A DNA stretch of 64,000 bases from Halomonas sp. SpR1 (GCF_031010175.1 NZ_JAUAMB010000016.1:48957-112956); one strand, 5' to 3'; positions 38,677 to 52,145 are shown, counted from the first letter of the stretch. The notes: generated from the sequence alone by a model not told the origin. Program-made: numbers and translations.

Positions 38677-39909
38677 ATGGTTGATACAACAGTCATCTTG
38701 CTCGGTGTTGTCATGTTCACGGTCATCGTTATTAGCTTAACGGCGATCATCCTGGCAGCGCGTAGTAAGCTTGTGAGTAGCGGGGACGTGACCATCGAGG
38801 TCAACGGCGACCCTGAGCATACCTTAAGCACGCAGGCCGGTGGTAAGCTGCTCAATACCCTTGCTGCTAACGGTATTTTTCTCTCTTCCGCCTGTGGTGG
38901 CGGTGGCTCTTGTGCCCAGTGTAAGTGCCGGGTAGAAGAGGGCGGTGGTTCTATTCTGCCCACTGAAGAGTCGCACTTCACCATGCGTGAGAAGAAAGAG
39001 GGCTGGCGCCTCTCTTGTCAGGTACCTGTCAAGCAGGACATGAAAATAGAAGTGCCTGAAGAAGTCTTTGGGGTGAAGAAGTGGGAATGCGAAGTTATTG
39101 CTAACCCCAATGTTGCCACCTTTATCAAAGAGCTGAATCTCAAGCTGCCAGAGGGTGAGGAAGTGGCCTTCCGCGCCGGTGGCTACGTCCAGCTTGTCGC
39201 GCCGCCTTACGATGTCAAGTTCTCTGATTTTGATATTGATGAGGAGTACCGGGGTGATTGGGAAAAATTTGATATGTTCAAAATTTCCCACAAAAATAAC
39301 GAGGAAGTGATTCGCGCTTACTCCATGGCGAACTACCCGGATGAGAAGGGTATCCTCAAGTTCAATATCCGTATTGCGACACCGCCTCCCGGCACTGACC
39401 ACCCCCCGGGCTTGATGTCGACTTACGTCTTTAGCCTGAAAGAAGGCGATAAGGTCACCGTGATGGGGCCGTTCGGTGAATTTTTTGCTAAAGATACTGA
39501 CGCCGAGATGATCTTCATCGGCGGTGGTGCGGGTATGGCGCCGATGCGTAGTCATATCTTCGATCAGCTGAAGCGCTTGAAGTCTGATCGCAAGATTACC
39601 TTCTGGTACGGTGCACGCTCCTGGCGTGAAACTTTCTACAACGAAGAGTACGACCAGCTAGCCGAAGAGTTCCCCAACTTTGAGTGGCACCTGGCGCTGT
39701 CTGATCCCCAGCCGGAAGATAACTGGGAAGGGCCGACAGGCTTTATCCATAACGTGCTGTACGAAAACTATCTGAAGGATCACCCCGCGCCTGAAGATTG
39801 CGAGTACTACATGTGTGGGCCGCCGATGATGAACGCTTCTGTTATCAAGCTACTGCTGGATATGGGCGTTGAGCCGGAAAATATCCTGTTGGATGATTTC
39901 GGTGGCTAA
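38677..39909 (+). CDS. nqrF: Na+-NQR subunit F, NADH dehydrogenase
   Basis: A 410-residue subunit where NADH enters the complex. An N-terminal membrane helix (residues 5-27) is followed by a 2Fe-2S ferredoxin domain with [12 protein letters not shown] and, further on, [11 protein letters not shown]. An FAD/NAD reductase domain comes next: [11 protein letters not shown] (RxYS FAD motif), [15 protein letters not shown], and the C-terminal [13 protein letters not shown]. It is the last of the six structural nqr genes. Confidence 0.97.
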   Translation: MVDTTVILLGVVMFTVIVISLTAIILAARSKLVSSGDVTIEVNGDPEHTLSTQAGGKLLNTLAANGIFLSSACGGGGSCAQCKCRVEEGGGSILPTEESHFTMREKKEGWRLSCQVPVKQDMKIEVPEEVFGVKKWECEVIANPNVATFIKELNLKLPEGEEVAFRAGGYVQLVAPPYDVKFSDFDIDEEYRGDWEKFDMFKISHKNNEEVIRAYSMANYPDEKGILKFNIRIATPPPGTDHPPGLMSTYVFSLKEGDKVTVMGPFGEFFAKDTDAEMIFIGGGAGMAPMRSHIFDQLKRLKSDRKITFWYGARSWRETFYNEEYDQLAEEFPNFEWHLALSDPQPEDNWEGPTGFIHNVLYENYLKDHPAPEDCEYYMCGPPMMNASVIKLLLDMGVEPENILLDDFGG

Positions 39910-39940
39910 TTACTCGATGTAACTCGAGCGCAGCGTTAAG

Positions 39941-39972
39941 CGGGGCTGGCCTTTTGGCTGGCCCCGTTTTTT
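39941..39972 (+). terminator. rho-independent terminator after nqrF
   Basis: CGGGGC and GCCCCG enclose an inner GCC/GGC pairing around a TTTT loop, followed by six T. It separates nqrABCDEF from nqrM. Confidence 0.85.
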
Positions 39973-40163
39973 GTAAGCCTGTGCGAAGAAGTGGGCGCGA
40001 TGATAGGCAGTGTTAATGACCCATCACAGCGCTGATAAGTAAGGCTCGGCTAAGGTATAATGGTGGTAATGAGGAGAGACCGTGAGGCACTTATCACGAC
40101 AGCTGTTGTCGTCAGGTAAGGCTAATAATTTAAAGCGAAGCGATGTAAAGCTGGGAGGTTGAT

Positions 40164-40418
40164 ATGACTATTTGGCTACTGGTATTCGGTTTCATGGCGC
40201 TGATTATGGGTGCGATGGCCGTGGGCGTCATTATGGGTCGCAAACCGATTGCCGGTTCATGCGGTGGTTTGAATCAAATCGGCATGAAAGATGGCTGCGA
40301 TATTTGCGGCGGCAAAGATGAGGTTTGTGAAGAAGAGAACCGGAAGCGTGGTGGCGTGCGCCGCCGTAGCGATGAGAGCCGCGGTGCCGATTTGGGCTAC
40401 GATGCTACACGCCGGTAA
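40164..40418 (+). CDS. nqrM: Na+-NQR maturation protein NqrM
   Basis: An 84-residue DUF539-family protein with one N-terminal membrane helix and the cysteine set SCGGLNQIGMKDGCDICGG, the four cysteines proposed to deliver iron to the NqrD/E centre. A GGGAGG site precedes the ATG. In most genomes apbE, the flavin transferase for NqrB/C, sits between nqrF and nqrM; it is absent here and must be elsewhere. It lies 255 bases past nqrF, beyond a terminator, so it probably has its own promoter. Confidence 0.93.
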   Translation: MTIWLLVFGFMALIMGAMAVGVIMGRKPIAGSCGGLNQIGMKDGCDICGGKDEVCEEENRKRGGVRRRSDESRGADLGYDATRR

Positions 40419-40544
40419 ATATGGCGTAGCTATAAAGGCATGTAGGTGTAGGTAGCCGCCCATTCGCAGCAAATTTATGCGTAAATCATGCGTGTGGAAG
40501 GGTGTGTATTTAACAGGGAACAGGGAACAGGGGACGCAGTGAGT

Positions 40545-41936
40545 ATGGCGGTTCACAATTACGATGTGGTGGTGATCGGTACGGGGCCTGCGGGGGAAAG
40601 CGCTGCTATCAATGCTGCCAAGCATGGCAAGCGCGTCGCGATCATAGAGAAGCAGGCGCAGGTCGGTGGCAACTGTACCCACTGGGGTACCATTCCTTCC
40701 AAAGCGTTGCGCCATCAGGTCAAACAGATCATGGCCTTCAATACCAACCGTATGTTCCGCGATATTGGTGAGCCACGCTGGTTCTCTTTTCCCAAAGTAA
40801 TGGAGCGCTCACGCGGCACCATCGATAAGCAGGTCGAAATGCGCACCACCTTCTATGCGCGTAACCGTATCGACCTGTTCCACGGCGTCGCCCGATTTAA
40901 GGATGAGCACACCTTAGTAGTGCGTGACAGTCAGGAAGGTATGGAAGAACTAGTGGCTAAAAAAGTTGTGATAGCCACCGGTTCGCGCCCTTATCGTCCC
41001 GCGGATATAAACTTCCGCCATCCGCGTATTTACTGCTCTGACACCATATTGAGCCTGTTGCACACCCCGCGTACTCTAGTGATTTTCGGTGCTGGGGTGA
41101 TTGGCTGTGAATACGCCTCGATCTTTTCGGGCTTGGGTGTCAAAGTTGATCTAATTAATAACCGTGACAGCCTGCTGTCGTTTCTAGACGATGAGATTAG
41201 CGATGCGCTCTCTTACCATTTGCGCAAGCACGGTGTGTTAGTGCGTCATAATGAAGAATATGAGAGCGTGGAGGGTGATGACTCAGGCGTTGTTGTGCGC
41301 CTTCAGTCAGGCAAGAAAATTCGCGCAGATGCTTTTTTGTGGGCCAATGGGCGCACTGGCAATACCGACAGTTTAGGCCTTGAGAACATAGGTTTAACCG
41401 CCAATGGGCGCGGGCAGTTAAGCGTCGATGAGCATTATCGTACCGAAGTTCCACACATCTACGCAGCGGGCGATGTGATCGGCTGGCCGAGTCTGGCGAG
41501 CGCTGCTTACGATCAAGGCCTGAATTCGTGCAATGAACTGCTCGATAAAGAGTATCGCTTTGTCAGTGATGTGCCCACCGGGATTTATACCATCCCCGAG
41601 ATTAGCTCGTTTGGCCCCAATGAGAGAGAGCTCACGGAAGCAAAAGTGCCTTACGAGGTAGGTAAAGCCTTCTTTAAAGATACCGCCAGGGCGCAGATTA
41701 CCGGTGATACCGTGGGTATGCTGAAAATTCTTTTCCATCAGGACACCCTGGAAATATTAGGGATTCACTGCTTTGGTGACCAGGCCTCAGAAATTTTGCA
41801 TATCGGGCAAGCAATCATGCAGCAAGAAGGCGAGGCCAATACGCTCAAGTACTTTGTGAATACCACCTTTAACTACCCCACCATGGCAGAAGCATATCGA
41901 GTGGCTGCGCAGAACGGTTTAAACCGGGTTTTCTAA
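40545..41936 (+). CDS. sthA: soluble pyridine nucleotide transhydrogenase
   Basis: A 463-residue FAD enzyme that exchanges hydride between NADPH and NAD+. It belongs to the lipoamide-dehydrogenase fold but lacks the redox disulfide: [18 protein letters not shown] has Thr in place of the second Cys, which is diagnostic of Sth[19 protein letters not shown] binds [19 protein letters not shown] binds NAD(P), and [20 protein letters not shown] is the second FAD motif. The start is ATG 40545 after AGGGGACGCAGTGAGT; GTG 40539 is an alternative. Confidence 0.95.
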   Translation: MAVHNYDVVVIGTGPAGESAAINAAKHGKRVAIIEKQAQVGGNCTHWGTIPSKALRHQVKQIMAFNTNRMFRDIGEPRWFSFPKVMERSRGTIDKQVEMRTTFYARNRIDLFHGVARFKDEHTLVVRDSQEGMEELVAKKVVIATGSRPYRPADINFRHPRIYCSDTILSLLHTPRTLVIFGAGVIGCEYASIFSGLGVKVDLINNRDSLLSFLDDEISDALSYHLRKHGVLVRHNEEYESVEGDDSGVVVRLQSGKKIRADAFLWANGRTGNTDSLGLENIGLTANGRGQLSVDEHYRTEVPHIYAAGDVIGWPSLASAAYDQGLNSCNELLDKEYRFVSDVPTGIYTIPEISSFGPNERELTEAKVPYEVGKAFFKDTARAQITGDTVGMLKILFHQDTLEILGIHCFGDQASEILHIGQAIMQQEGEANTLKYFVNTTFNYPTMAEAYRVAAQNGLNRVF

Positions 41937-41962
41937 TCGGGGCTTCCTTGTTCCGCCGAAGT

Positions 41963-43165
41963 TTAAGAGTCGCTGGACTCGTGAATAAGCGTCTGGGCGT
42001 AAGTTTGTGGGTCGTTATAAGGTGAGGGGTCATTAGGGGGCAATAGGCTTTCAACACGGTTGCGCCCCAGTGCCTTGGCTTGGTAGAGCGCTTTGTCAGC
42101 AAACGAATAAAGCTGTTCAAACGTCAGCGAGCCGCTTTGGCACGTCGTCACGCCGATGCTAATGGTTGGGTTGGCGTGAAGGTCTATACCACTCATGGTC
42201 TTAACTTCAATTTCTCGGCGCAGCCGTTCTGCTGCCTGTAGCGCATCATGGGTAGCCGTGTTAGGCATCAATAAACAAAACTCCTCGCCACCAATTCTTG
42301 CTAATGTGTCCGATGGACGGCACAGCAAGCGAAGCTGTTGACTAATCTGGCGCAAAACCTCATCGCCGGTAGGGTGCCCATAAGTGTCGTTGACTTGTTT
42401 GAAGTGGTCGATATCCAACAGCATTAAGCTGAGCGGTGCCTGATCACGCCGTGCCTGGGTGATCGTGGCTAAAGCGACATTGACCAAATGGCGTCGGTTA
42501 TATAGCCCGGTCAGCTCATCGGTCAGAAGTTGCTGATGCATGACTGTGCGCTGACGGCGCAGGTAAATAACCGCCAAACAAAGTGTGGTCGCCGCACTCA
42601 CCATCAGCACCAGTAGCACACTCACAGCGATCGACAGGCGCTGCATGATCAAACGCTGTTGATTGGCAATGGTGTGAACGTCTTCCAAAAGTTGATTATA
42701 CAACCATACTTGAGAGGCACCGATCTCCATGGCCGTGCGCTGGAGCGCTTCGATCAGCTCTGGACGCCGCTGGGCCTGGCGTGTTTGTTGGGTTAACTCA
42801 ACAAGGTGGTTATTAAGCTTATTGAAATAGCTATTGAGATACTCGACATCCTCAATGAGATAACGATGGCGTTCAATACTGCCCTGGATGTTATCTAAAT
42901 GTTGTTTGGAAAGGGCAATAAAATAATCGATATATTCGATATGCTCGCTATCAGGCCGGCGGCTGCCTTCCTCTAGCGCGGCCCGTAATTGAGGTGTCGC
43001 TTGCTGAGCCAGCACAATGTCGCTGATCAACGTGGTGTAGTCGGCACTGGCTTTTTGACACGCACTGTAAACGTAGCTACCCAATACCACGGACATTGCG
43101 CAGAGTATGACAGCAAAAATGGATGCAAAGCGCCCGCCAGGCTGACGAAAAAAGAGAGGCATCAT
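41963..43165 (-). CDS. membrane-bound diguanylate cyclase
   Basis: A 400-residue protein with two membrane helices (about residues 13-33 and 175-200) enclosing a helical periplasmic sensor region, then a complete GGDEF domain. The catalytic signature is IGGEEF, preceded five residues upstream by RPSD, a product-inhibition I-site (RxxD). TDELTGLYNRRHL and LLDIDHFKQVNDTYGHPTGD are canonical. It should make c-di-GMP in response to an unknown periplasmic signal. The 292 bases upstream, which are AT-rich toward 43400-43460, hold no gene I can see. Confidence 0.92.
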   Translation of the reverse strand: MMPLFFRQPGGRFASIFAVILCAMSVVLGSYVYSACQKASADYTTLISDIVLAQQATPQLRAALEEGSRRPDSEHIEYIDYFIALSKQHLDNIQGSIERHRYLIEDVEYLNSYFNKLNNHLVELTQQTRQAQRRPELIEALQRTAMEIGASQVWLYNQLLEDVHTIANQQRLIMQRLSIAVSVLLVLMVSAATTLCLAVIYLRRQRTVMHQQLLTDELTGLYNRRHLVNVALATITQARRDQAPLSLMLLDIDHFKQVNDTYGHPTGDEVLRQISQQLRLLCRPSDTLARIGGEEFCLLMPNTATHDALQAAERLRREIEVKTMSGIDLHANPTISIGVTTCQSGSLTFEQLYSFADKALYQAKALGRNRVESLLPPNDPSPYNDPQTYAQTLIHESSDS

Positions 43166-43457
43166 CCTGAGATAATCAACGAGCTGGCAGTAACGATGCC
43201 CCTCTTTGCATACTGCCGAGTAGGCGCAAGTTCGTTGGTAAAGAAAGTGTGGTCATCAAAAGAGTGCTTCCGTAGCAAAGGCCAGTTCTGCATGGCACCT
43301 CTCCCGTTAATGGTTAGGTAATCCAATGAACAGCTTCAAGACATCATCCTTATGCAACTTAAGCACTCGGTTGCCATATATGCCATCCCACAACTTTACT
43401 AATTGCAGGATCATACTTGTGCTCGTTATTATTAATAATATTGTTAGTATTTGATAT

Positions 43458-44396
43458 TTAATCGTTATTTAGAGAGTCTAAGGCTAAGCGTGCTTTTTCC
43501 TGCCAGTTACCCTCAAGGGAGGCGGCCTGCGTTAACGCTTCGCGAGCCGCATCTGGGGACTCGTTTTGCAGCAGTAAAAGACCCAGATTTAGCCATGCGG
43601 CACCCATTTCTTCATCAAGTTCGGTTGCTCGCTTAAAAGCTTGTCGGGCGTTGTCGGGCTGCTGGTCAGCATAAAGTGCGTTGCCCAACGCAAACTGCCC
43701 AATTGCGTTAGCAGGATGACGCGCCACAAACGCTTGCCAGCTTGAAAGCGTTGCACGTGGCCCGTGGGTCTCTTCATAGGCGCTAATCGCTTCTAGGGCA
43801 TTACGGGCGGTAATGCCCTCAGGCAGCGTACCTGGTTCAGCCACTACAAACCCCCAGCGCTCGGTGCGGGCCCAGGTGGCATCGAAGCGGCTAAACGACA
43901 GCGTATGCCGCTCAATTTCTCCGCTGCGCAGAATAAGCGTTTCATTGGGTAAGTCGTAGCCAATGGCAACGGCGTAGTGCCACATTGGGTAAATTGGCAA
44001 TGACAAATTCTGCATGACCACCACCGGGTCGCCCGCCGCCAAATGGTTTAACAAGGCATCCATGGTGCCGCGTATAGGATACGCGAGCTGCTTATGCCGC
44101 CGCACCGTAGCGAGCATTTCTGGCTGTACGCTGCCATCGCGCCCGGGCAGAAATACCTGAGGAATTAGCTCGTCAACGCCAGTGTCGACACCCTGATGGT
44201 TGAGCACCATCGCCAGCGTGGCAGGGCCGCACTGATATTCCGTTTGGGCATAAAACGGCACGCTGGCGATTTCTGTATGGGGCGGTAGCGCTTGATAGGT
44301 GCTTTGCAGTAATACCGGGTTTCGGGCACAGCCACTAAGGAGTAGCAGCATAATAAAAACGCCCGCAAAGCGGGCGTTAGTAAGCAGGTAGGTCAT
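43458..44396 (-). CDS. PA2778-family C39-like peptidase lipoprotein with TPRs
   Basis: A 312-residue lipoprotein (lipobox LSGC near residue 23). A papain-like C39 peptidase domain follows: QTEYQCGPATLAMVLN holds the catalytic cysteine and MWHYAVAIGYD the histidine. The C-terminal third has TPR-like helices (NAIGQFALGNALYADQQPDN onward). It is paired with the PA2779-type gene 14 bases upstream, as in Pseudomonas. The substrate is not known to me. Confidence 0.88.
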   Translation of the reverse strand: MTYLLTNARFAGVFIMLLLLSGCARNPVLLQSTYQALPPHTEIASVPFYAQTEYQCGPATLAMVLNHQGVDTGVDELIPQVFLPGRDGSVQPEMLATVRRHKQLAYPIRGTMDALLNHLAAGDPVVVMQNLSLPIYPMWHYAVAIGYDLPNETLILRSGEIERHTLSFSRFDATWARTERWGFVVAEPGTLPEGITARNALEAISAYEETHGPRATLSSWQAFVARHPANAIGQFALGNALYADQQPDNARQAFKRATELDEEMGAAWLNLGLLLLQNESPDAAREALTQAASLEGNWQEKARLALDSLNND

Positions 44397-44410
44397 GTGC
44401 TGCCTATTGA

Positions 44411-44809
44411 TTAACGAGTAAACGGGTAGACGTCGGTTAGGCCGAGGATATCGGTGACCAGCAAAATAATGAAAACGGCGAATAGAGCGCCTACAACGCC
44501 AGCACCGGCCGGCAGTTGTTCAAGCTGTTCCGCCATCTGCTGCGCTTCAGCATCGCTTAGGGCGGCAACACGAGCTTCGACTTCATCCAGATCAACACCC
44601 TGCTTCAGCAACTGATCTTGCACATCGGCGCGGGCCAGAATCTCGTTGATACGCTCGCGATCTGAGCCAGCACGGTCAGCTTCCAAAACAGATTGGGTGG
44701 AGACCAAATCCATGGCTTGAGGCGCAGCGGGGGCAGCAGCAACGGGTAAACTGGTAATAACGAGCGCCGCAATCAGCAGGGTAGAGAGGTAAGCACGCAA
44801 TGTTTTCAT
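44411..44809 (-). CDS. PA2779-family membrane protein
   Basis: A 132-residue protein with a signal peptide ending near VAAAPAAP, a helical region (RERINEILARADVQDQLLKQ, then a stretch rich in Asp, Glu and Ala) and one C-terminal membrane helix (VVGALFAVFIILLVTDILGL). It is always seen with the PA2778-type peptidase as far as I recall, and may be its substrate or membrane partner; that is inference. It is co-directional with the peptidase gene and probably starts the operon. Confidence 0.8.
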   Translation of the reverse strand: MKTLRAYLSTLLIAALVITSLPVAAAPAAPQAMDLVSTQSVLEADRAGSDRERINEILARADVQDQLLKQGVDLDEVEARVAALSDAEAQQMAEQLEQLPAGAGVVGALFAVFIILLVTDILGLTDVYPFTR

Positions 44810-44943
44810 CGTCTTCTTCCTTATAGACTAGTCGGGATGGGTCAAGCTTTTTTTATGGCTTGAATCAGCAGTATAGAAACTATTGAAGTGATTTTTAAGC
44901 CTAACGATGCAAAGTACACATTATTTGCACTTAACCCTGTTGG

Positions 44944-46007
44944 CTAGCCATGGGCATTAACGCGGTAAGTCCAGGCGGTTTCGGATAACAATCCGCGTCC
45001 ACCGGCCATGGTCATCGCCAAATCGTGCAGGCCAGGCCACAGCGGCACTGCTGCTGCGCCTTTAACGGCTAAATCGAGGCGTTGCGCCATTAACAGCAAT
45101 TTATGCAGCCGTTTCATGGGCAGGCGGCCAATCGCTTTCTGGTAAGCCGGGCGGCGTTTATCGAAGATCATCGGTTTTTGGGTTTTGCAGGCGTGCTCAA
45201 AACTTTGCCCCTGATCCAGGTGCTGGTGTAATGAGAGCAGAGTGCGTAGCTCCCGGCTAAGCGCCCACAGCACAATAGGCGCCTCAACGCCTTCACTGCG
45301 CAGACCATTGACAATGCGCGAGGCGCGGTTGGGTTCGCCTTTCAAGCAGGCATCGGCTAAATTGAAGACATCAAAGCGGGTGCTGTCTTCCACGCCCTGG
45401 GCGATGCTCTCGACGTTCAGGCGTGTGCCCTGGGGGTGAATCAGCGCCAGTTTTTGCAGCTCCTGGTCTGCGGCCAGCAGATTGCCTTCGGTGCGCTCAC
45501 CCAATAGGCGTGCTGCTTCCAGATCAATTTGTAGCCCGTGGAGTGAAGCGCGATCCCGCAACCAATAGCCTAAGCGAGAGGCATCCACTGGCCATACCGG
45601 TACAAACAGGCCGTGCTTATCCAGGGTTTTAAACCAGGCGCTTTTCTGCTGCTTGGCGTCTAGCTTGCCCATGCCAATAAGTAGAACGTCATCGCTGTTA
45701 TCCAGGGTTTCAGCGTATTGCGCTAACGCTTTGCTGCCTTCCTGGCCTAACTTGTGATTGCCTAGGCGCAACTCCAGCAGCTTGCTGGTCGCAAACAGCG
45801 AGAGATTGCTCGACATCTCCATCAAGCGGCCCCAGGCGAAATTGGGCTCCACATCGAGCACTTCACGCTCTTCAACGCCCGCCTGACGTGCGGCAGCCCT
45901 TACAGCATCGCAGGCGTCGCGATGCTGTAAGGGCTCATCTCCCGCTACGATGACAACCCGGGGCAGCTTCTTTGCCAACGCAGCGGGCAACTGATCAGCA
46001 AATACCT

Positions 46008-46011
<4 letters not shown>
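44944..46011 (-). CDS. holA: DNA polymerase III delta subunit
   Basis: A 355-residue clamp-loader subunit that opens the beta clamp. The N-terminal LPRVVIVAGDEPLQHRDACD (degenerate Walker A), LLELRLGNHKLGQEGSKAL and LLIGMGKLDAKQQKSAWF are family features. The C-terminal domain includes IVLWALSRELRTLLSLHQ. It overlaps lptE by 4 bases in the standard leuS-lptE-holA order. Confidence 0.95.
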
Positions 46012-49147
<3,136 letters not shown>

Positions 49148-49257
49148 TTAGATGACCACTGTCAGATAAGTGAGGTCGATTGTATCCTATGCAGGTGTAT
49201 CCTTGAACGGTAAGCCGATGATAGGTAACTGCACGCGTCGACAAAAGGAGAGGCACC

Positions 49258-49779
49258 ATGAGTGATCAACAGAATGACAATCGCCTACGCGAAGGCTACG
49301 AACGCTTGCTAGAGCGGATGCAGGGGGGCGCTAACGAGCTAACCTGGGAAAACTTGCAGAAGGATCTGGACGACGCGGTGGAGTTTGAAGCGGAGCTGGA
49401 AGAGTACACCAAGGACGAGCTGGCCTTGCTGCGCGCCTGGGTCGAGCGTGACCTGAAAGATATGCGCTACTACATGGCCGACACCGGCAAGCAGGTGGCC
49501 AGCTGGTTGGGCATCGATATCGACGGCCTTTCCCGCCGCGTGGCGGAGTCGCTGCTGTCGATTGCTGACCGCAGCGTAGTCGAGCGCGAACGCTTCGAGG
49601 AAGATCTAGAAGCCGCCCGTGCCGACTACTGCGAAGGCGAAATGGCCGCACCCGGCCTAATGGCCTGCACCCACTGCGATGCCCAGGTAATGCTGCCCAC
49701 CGTTGCCAGGCTGGAACCCTGCCACCAGTGTGGCCACCGTTACTTCTACCGCTTCCCCAGTAAAATCATTGAGACCTGA
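49258..49779 (+). CDS. YbeL-like DUF1451 zinc-ribbon protein
   Basis: A 173-residue cytoplasmic protein with a long helical N-terminal part and a C-terminal zinc ribbon formed by ACTHCDAQ and CHQCGHRYFYR (CxxC...CxxC). The family (YbeL, DUF1451) lies near leuS in E. coli too. It has a strong AGGAGAGG ribosome site. The biochemical role is unknown. Confidence 0.88.
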   Translation: MSDQQNDNRLREGYERLLERMQGGANELTWENLQKDLDDAVEFEAELEEYTKDELALLRAWVERDLKDMRYYMADTGKQVASWLGIDIDGLSRRVAESLLSIADRSVVERERFEEDLEAARADYCEGEMAAPGLMACTHCDAQVMLPTVARLEPCHQCGHRYFYRFPSKIIET

Positions 49780-49783
49780 TCGA

Positions 49784-51097
49784 TTAGGTAACCAGTAAGC
49801 TGACGCCTGCGATCGCCCCCAGCGAAAGCAGGCTCATCACCGCCGCGTAGAGCAGGTTATTTTTCATCATCCGGTAACCGCTCACCCCGTAGCGCCCCTG
49901 CAGTGAAAGATTAATCCCCGAAAGCGGGCCCACGCTGGTGCCCACCGCCCACGAGGTTAACGCCACAAACGCAAACACGGTCTGTTCGCCGCCCTGCAAA
50001 TTGAGGATCGACGCCAGCACCGAGACGCCAATAATCGGGTGCAGGCCTGCCAGTGCACTAAGCGTGATCGCCGCAAAGCTAAGCATCGCCTGCGGCGCCC
50101 CAAAGCGTGTGAACAGCGTCCAGTCGCTGCCAGCCGCAGCCGTGACCAGCGTCGAAAGGCCAATGGTTAATAACCCCGCCGCCAAAAACAGCGAAATCTC
50201 CCCGGGCATGGCGGGTAGCCGCGTGGTGGTGTGCTGACGAATGCGCCGTAGAGTAAATTTGGGCCCATGGGGGAGGTTACTTAGCAGCGCAACGCTAGGC
50301 AGCAGAAAGGTAATAATACTGACAATGGTCAGGGTAGGGGTAAGCACAAAGTGAAACAGCATCACCAACGCCGCCATACCCACCGGCATAAACAGACTAC
50401 GCGGTGCCAGTGAGTAGCCATCGACCTCGCTGAGATCAAACCGACGCCTAAGCTCCAGGGTGGTTAACAGCCCTGACAGCATCGCCATGGGAAAGCCCAC
50501 CACGGCAATCTGCGCATACTCAACGTCGGGCACTAGCGCTATCACTACACCCATGGAGGCAAAAAACGGAGACCATAGCGCCGCGCTACTCAGCCCCCGG
50601 TTAAGAGCCAGCAACTGCGGAGTGGTGAGTGGCCCACGCCGGGCCAGCTTATCGCCGACCATAAACACGGTAGAGAGATTTAAAATCGTGCCCAGAAAGT
50701 GAACGCCCAGCCAGGTGCGCAAAATACCGCCCGCCCCAGTCACTCGGCTTCCGGTTGCGCCCTTATTGCCTTGCTTACCGATCAGCGAGATAAAGCTAAC
50801 GCTCACCAGCATCGCCGCCACAAACGAATTGCCCTGCAACATGGCAGACCAATCGACATCCGCACCATACACAAACCGCGCCACCAGAAGCATGCCCGCC
50901 CCCAACGCAATCAGTACGGCCGCCTGAATGCGCGAACGACGAGGAATATCCCGCCACAGCAACACAACTGCCGCCCACAGCAAATAGCTCACCGCAGGGG
51001 CAGTGCTCAACCAGCCGGTAAAACCAATAATTTGCGCGATCAAACCAAGCAAAATCAGCACGCCTGCCAAGCGCTGCCGAAAAGTCGTCTCTTGCAT
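49784..51097 (-). CDS. polytopic membrane protein, IT-superfamily-like transporter
   Basis: A 437-residue hydrophobic protein with about twelve predicted helices. Helix pairs such as HFLGTILNLSTVFMVGDKL and the repeated SxGP-like loop (TSVGPLSGINLSLQGRYG) suggest an ion-transporter (ArsB/NhaD-like) fold, but I cannot assign a substrate. It is the last core gene before the integron and faces away from it. Convergent with the YbeL-like gene, 4 bases apart. Confidence 0.65.
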   Translation of the reverse strand: MQETTFRQRLAGVLILLGLIAQIIGFTGWLSTAPAVSYLLWAAVVLLWRDIPRRSRIQAAVLIALGAGMLLVARFVYGADVDWSAMLQGNSFVAAMLVSVSFISLIGKQGNKGATGSRVTGAGGILRTWLGVHFLGTILNLSTVFMVGDKLARRGPLTTPQLLALNRGLSSAALWSPFFASMGVVIALVPDVEYAQIAVVGFPMAMLSGLLTTLELRRRFDLSEVDGYSLAPRSLFMPVGMAALVMLFHFVLTPTLTIVSIITFLLPSVALLSNLPHGPKFTLRRIRQHTTTRLPAMPGEISLFLAAGLLTIGLSTLVTAAAGSDWTLFTRFGAPQAMLSFAAITLSALAGLHPIIGVSVLASILNLQGGEQTVFAFVALTSWAVGTSVGPLSGINLSLQGRYGVSGYRMMKNNLLYAAVMSLLSLGAIAGVSLLVT

Positions 51098-51185
51098 GCC
51101 AAACCCTTAATAGTGAATTAGCAGGCTAATCGGATTTGCGAAGGAAGGCCAGCAGTAAGCAGAGAGTGAGGAGTAGCTGCTTTTC

Positions 51186-51332
51186 GTAGCGCGCGGTAAC
51201 GAGCGAGGCAGTGCCTTTGGTTGGCGCTAATCCATGCATAGCCACATTTTGTAGCGCGTGGTAACGAATCTGCGAGGAACGAGCAAATGAGGCACCCGCG
51301 GGAGCATCGCGAAGCGATGCCAGATCCATGCA
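51186..51332 (+). repeat. diverged intergenic duplication with hairpin
   Basis: Two related blocks begin GTAGCGCG(C/T)GGTAACGA at 51186 and 51251 and each ends ATCCATGCA. The second block contains a perfect 7-bp hairpin, GCATCGC-GAA-GCGATGC (51304-51320), which looks REP-like. The surrounding 440-base gap (51098-51537) otherwise contains only AT-rich sequence and a long-range pairing GGTGTGC/GCACACC (about 51459-51524). I see no gene in it. Confidence 0.6.
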
Positions 51333-51537
51333 ACTAACGAGCCGTTGCCCTCAGAGAGGAAACACTTTTTTTCATCGATACGTGACCTAATCAAAATTTA
51401 TGAATAAGGTATGATTAATGCGTCAAACACGGTTGCAACTGGAACGTTCTAACGTAACCCAGGTGTGCCATGGCGGTAGCGTGGTTTCGTTTTAGCTCAT
51501 TAGCCTAAAGGGCTGCGCACACCGGCAAATTCCTCCC

Positions 51538-51941
51538 TCAGGCCAGGGTGGCCATCAAATTCATAGGCCCACACACTCGATTTAACACGCGCACAACCTC
51601 TTCGTAAGACAGCACGACAGGCAATCGACGCGGGCGTTTAGCTCGCGAAAGGCGCCAATATCACCCAATGGCATATCAAGGATATGGCGATACAGAAATA
51701 CTAAAGCATTTAGCGCCTGGTTTTGTGTAGCCGCAGCCACATATCGCTCTACGGCAAGGTGCTCCAGAAAAGCCTGGACTTCAGAAGGGCCCATACTGGC
51801 AGGGTGACGCAACCCATGATAACGAATGAAGTAACGTATCCAGTAATCGTATGTTTTTTCAGTACGTGGGCTATAGCGCTTTACCCGCATAACAGCTTTG
51901 ACACGATTCATTAGTTTCGGAGGCCCGCTTTGCATATCCAT
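51538..51941 (-). pseudogene. intI: integron integrase IntI, truncated and frameshifted
   Basis: The reading frame from ATG 51941 gives about 105 residues of unmistakable integron integrase N-terminal domain: KRYSPRTEKTYDYWIRYFI, HPASMGPSEVQAFLEHLAV, and TQNQALNALVFLY. After FRELNAR a one-base deletion shifts the frame; reading on in the next frame restores RRLPVVLSYEEVVRVLNRV, then GPMNLMATLA and a stop at 51538, where family likeness ends. About half the protein, including the catalytic R/H/R/Y residues, is missing. It points away from attI and the cassettes, the canonical integron layout. A ribosome site AGGGGA precedes the start. Confidence 0.92.
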
Positions 51942-51961
51942 TTGGTTTCTATCCCCTGATG

Positions 51962-51977
51962 GTGGATATGCATACAG
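51962..51977 (-). promoter_or_regulatory. degenerate LexA-like box upstream of intI
   Basis: Read on the minus strand, CTGTATGCATATCCAC has a perfect left half (CTGTAT) of the LexA consensus CTGT-N8-ACAG and a decayed right half. It sits 21-36 bases before the intI start. SOS control of intI is known for several integrons; here the box may have decayed along with the gene. Confidence 0.4.
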
Positions 51978-52145
51978 TATTATTGAGCTTGGTAAAACGT
52001 GTGAGCATGCGAATTCTGCAAATCCAGCCTAATTAATATTAATTTAATTTAAAATCATGTGGTTATGCACAAAAAGGTAGGCTACATTTACTAAGTAAAC
52101 ATGCTGGCGCGTCCATCCAATCATAGGACGCGCCGTCTAATACCT

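Noticed and set aside
38824..39555. 243-codon ORF antisense to nqrF
   Set aside because: It lies wholly inside nqrF on the other strand and shows no domain or start signal.
51118..51333. Minus-strand ORF of 71 codons before intI
   Set aside because: It falls entirely within the diverged intergenic duplication and hairpin, has a cysteine-rich improbable composition, and no ribosome site.
51430..51530. Possible extra attC left of intI
   Set aside because: TTCTAAC and a GGTGTGC/GCACACC pairing are present, but no GTTRRRY core closes the structure.
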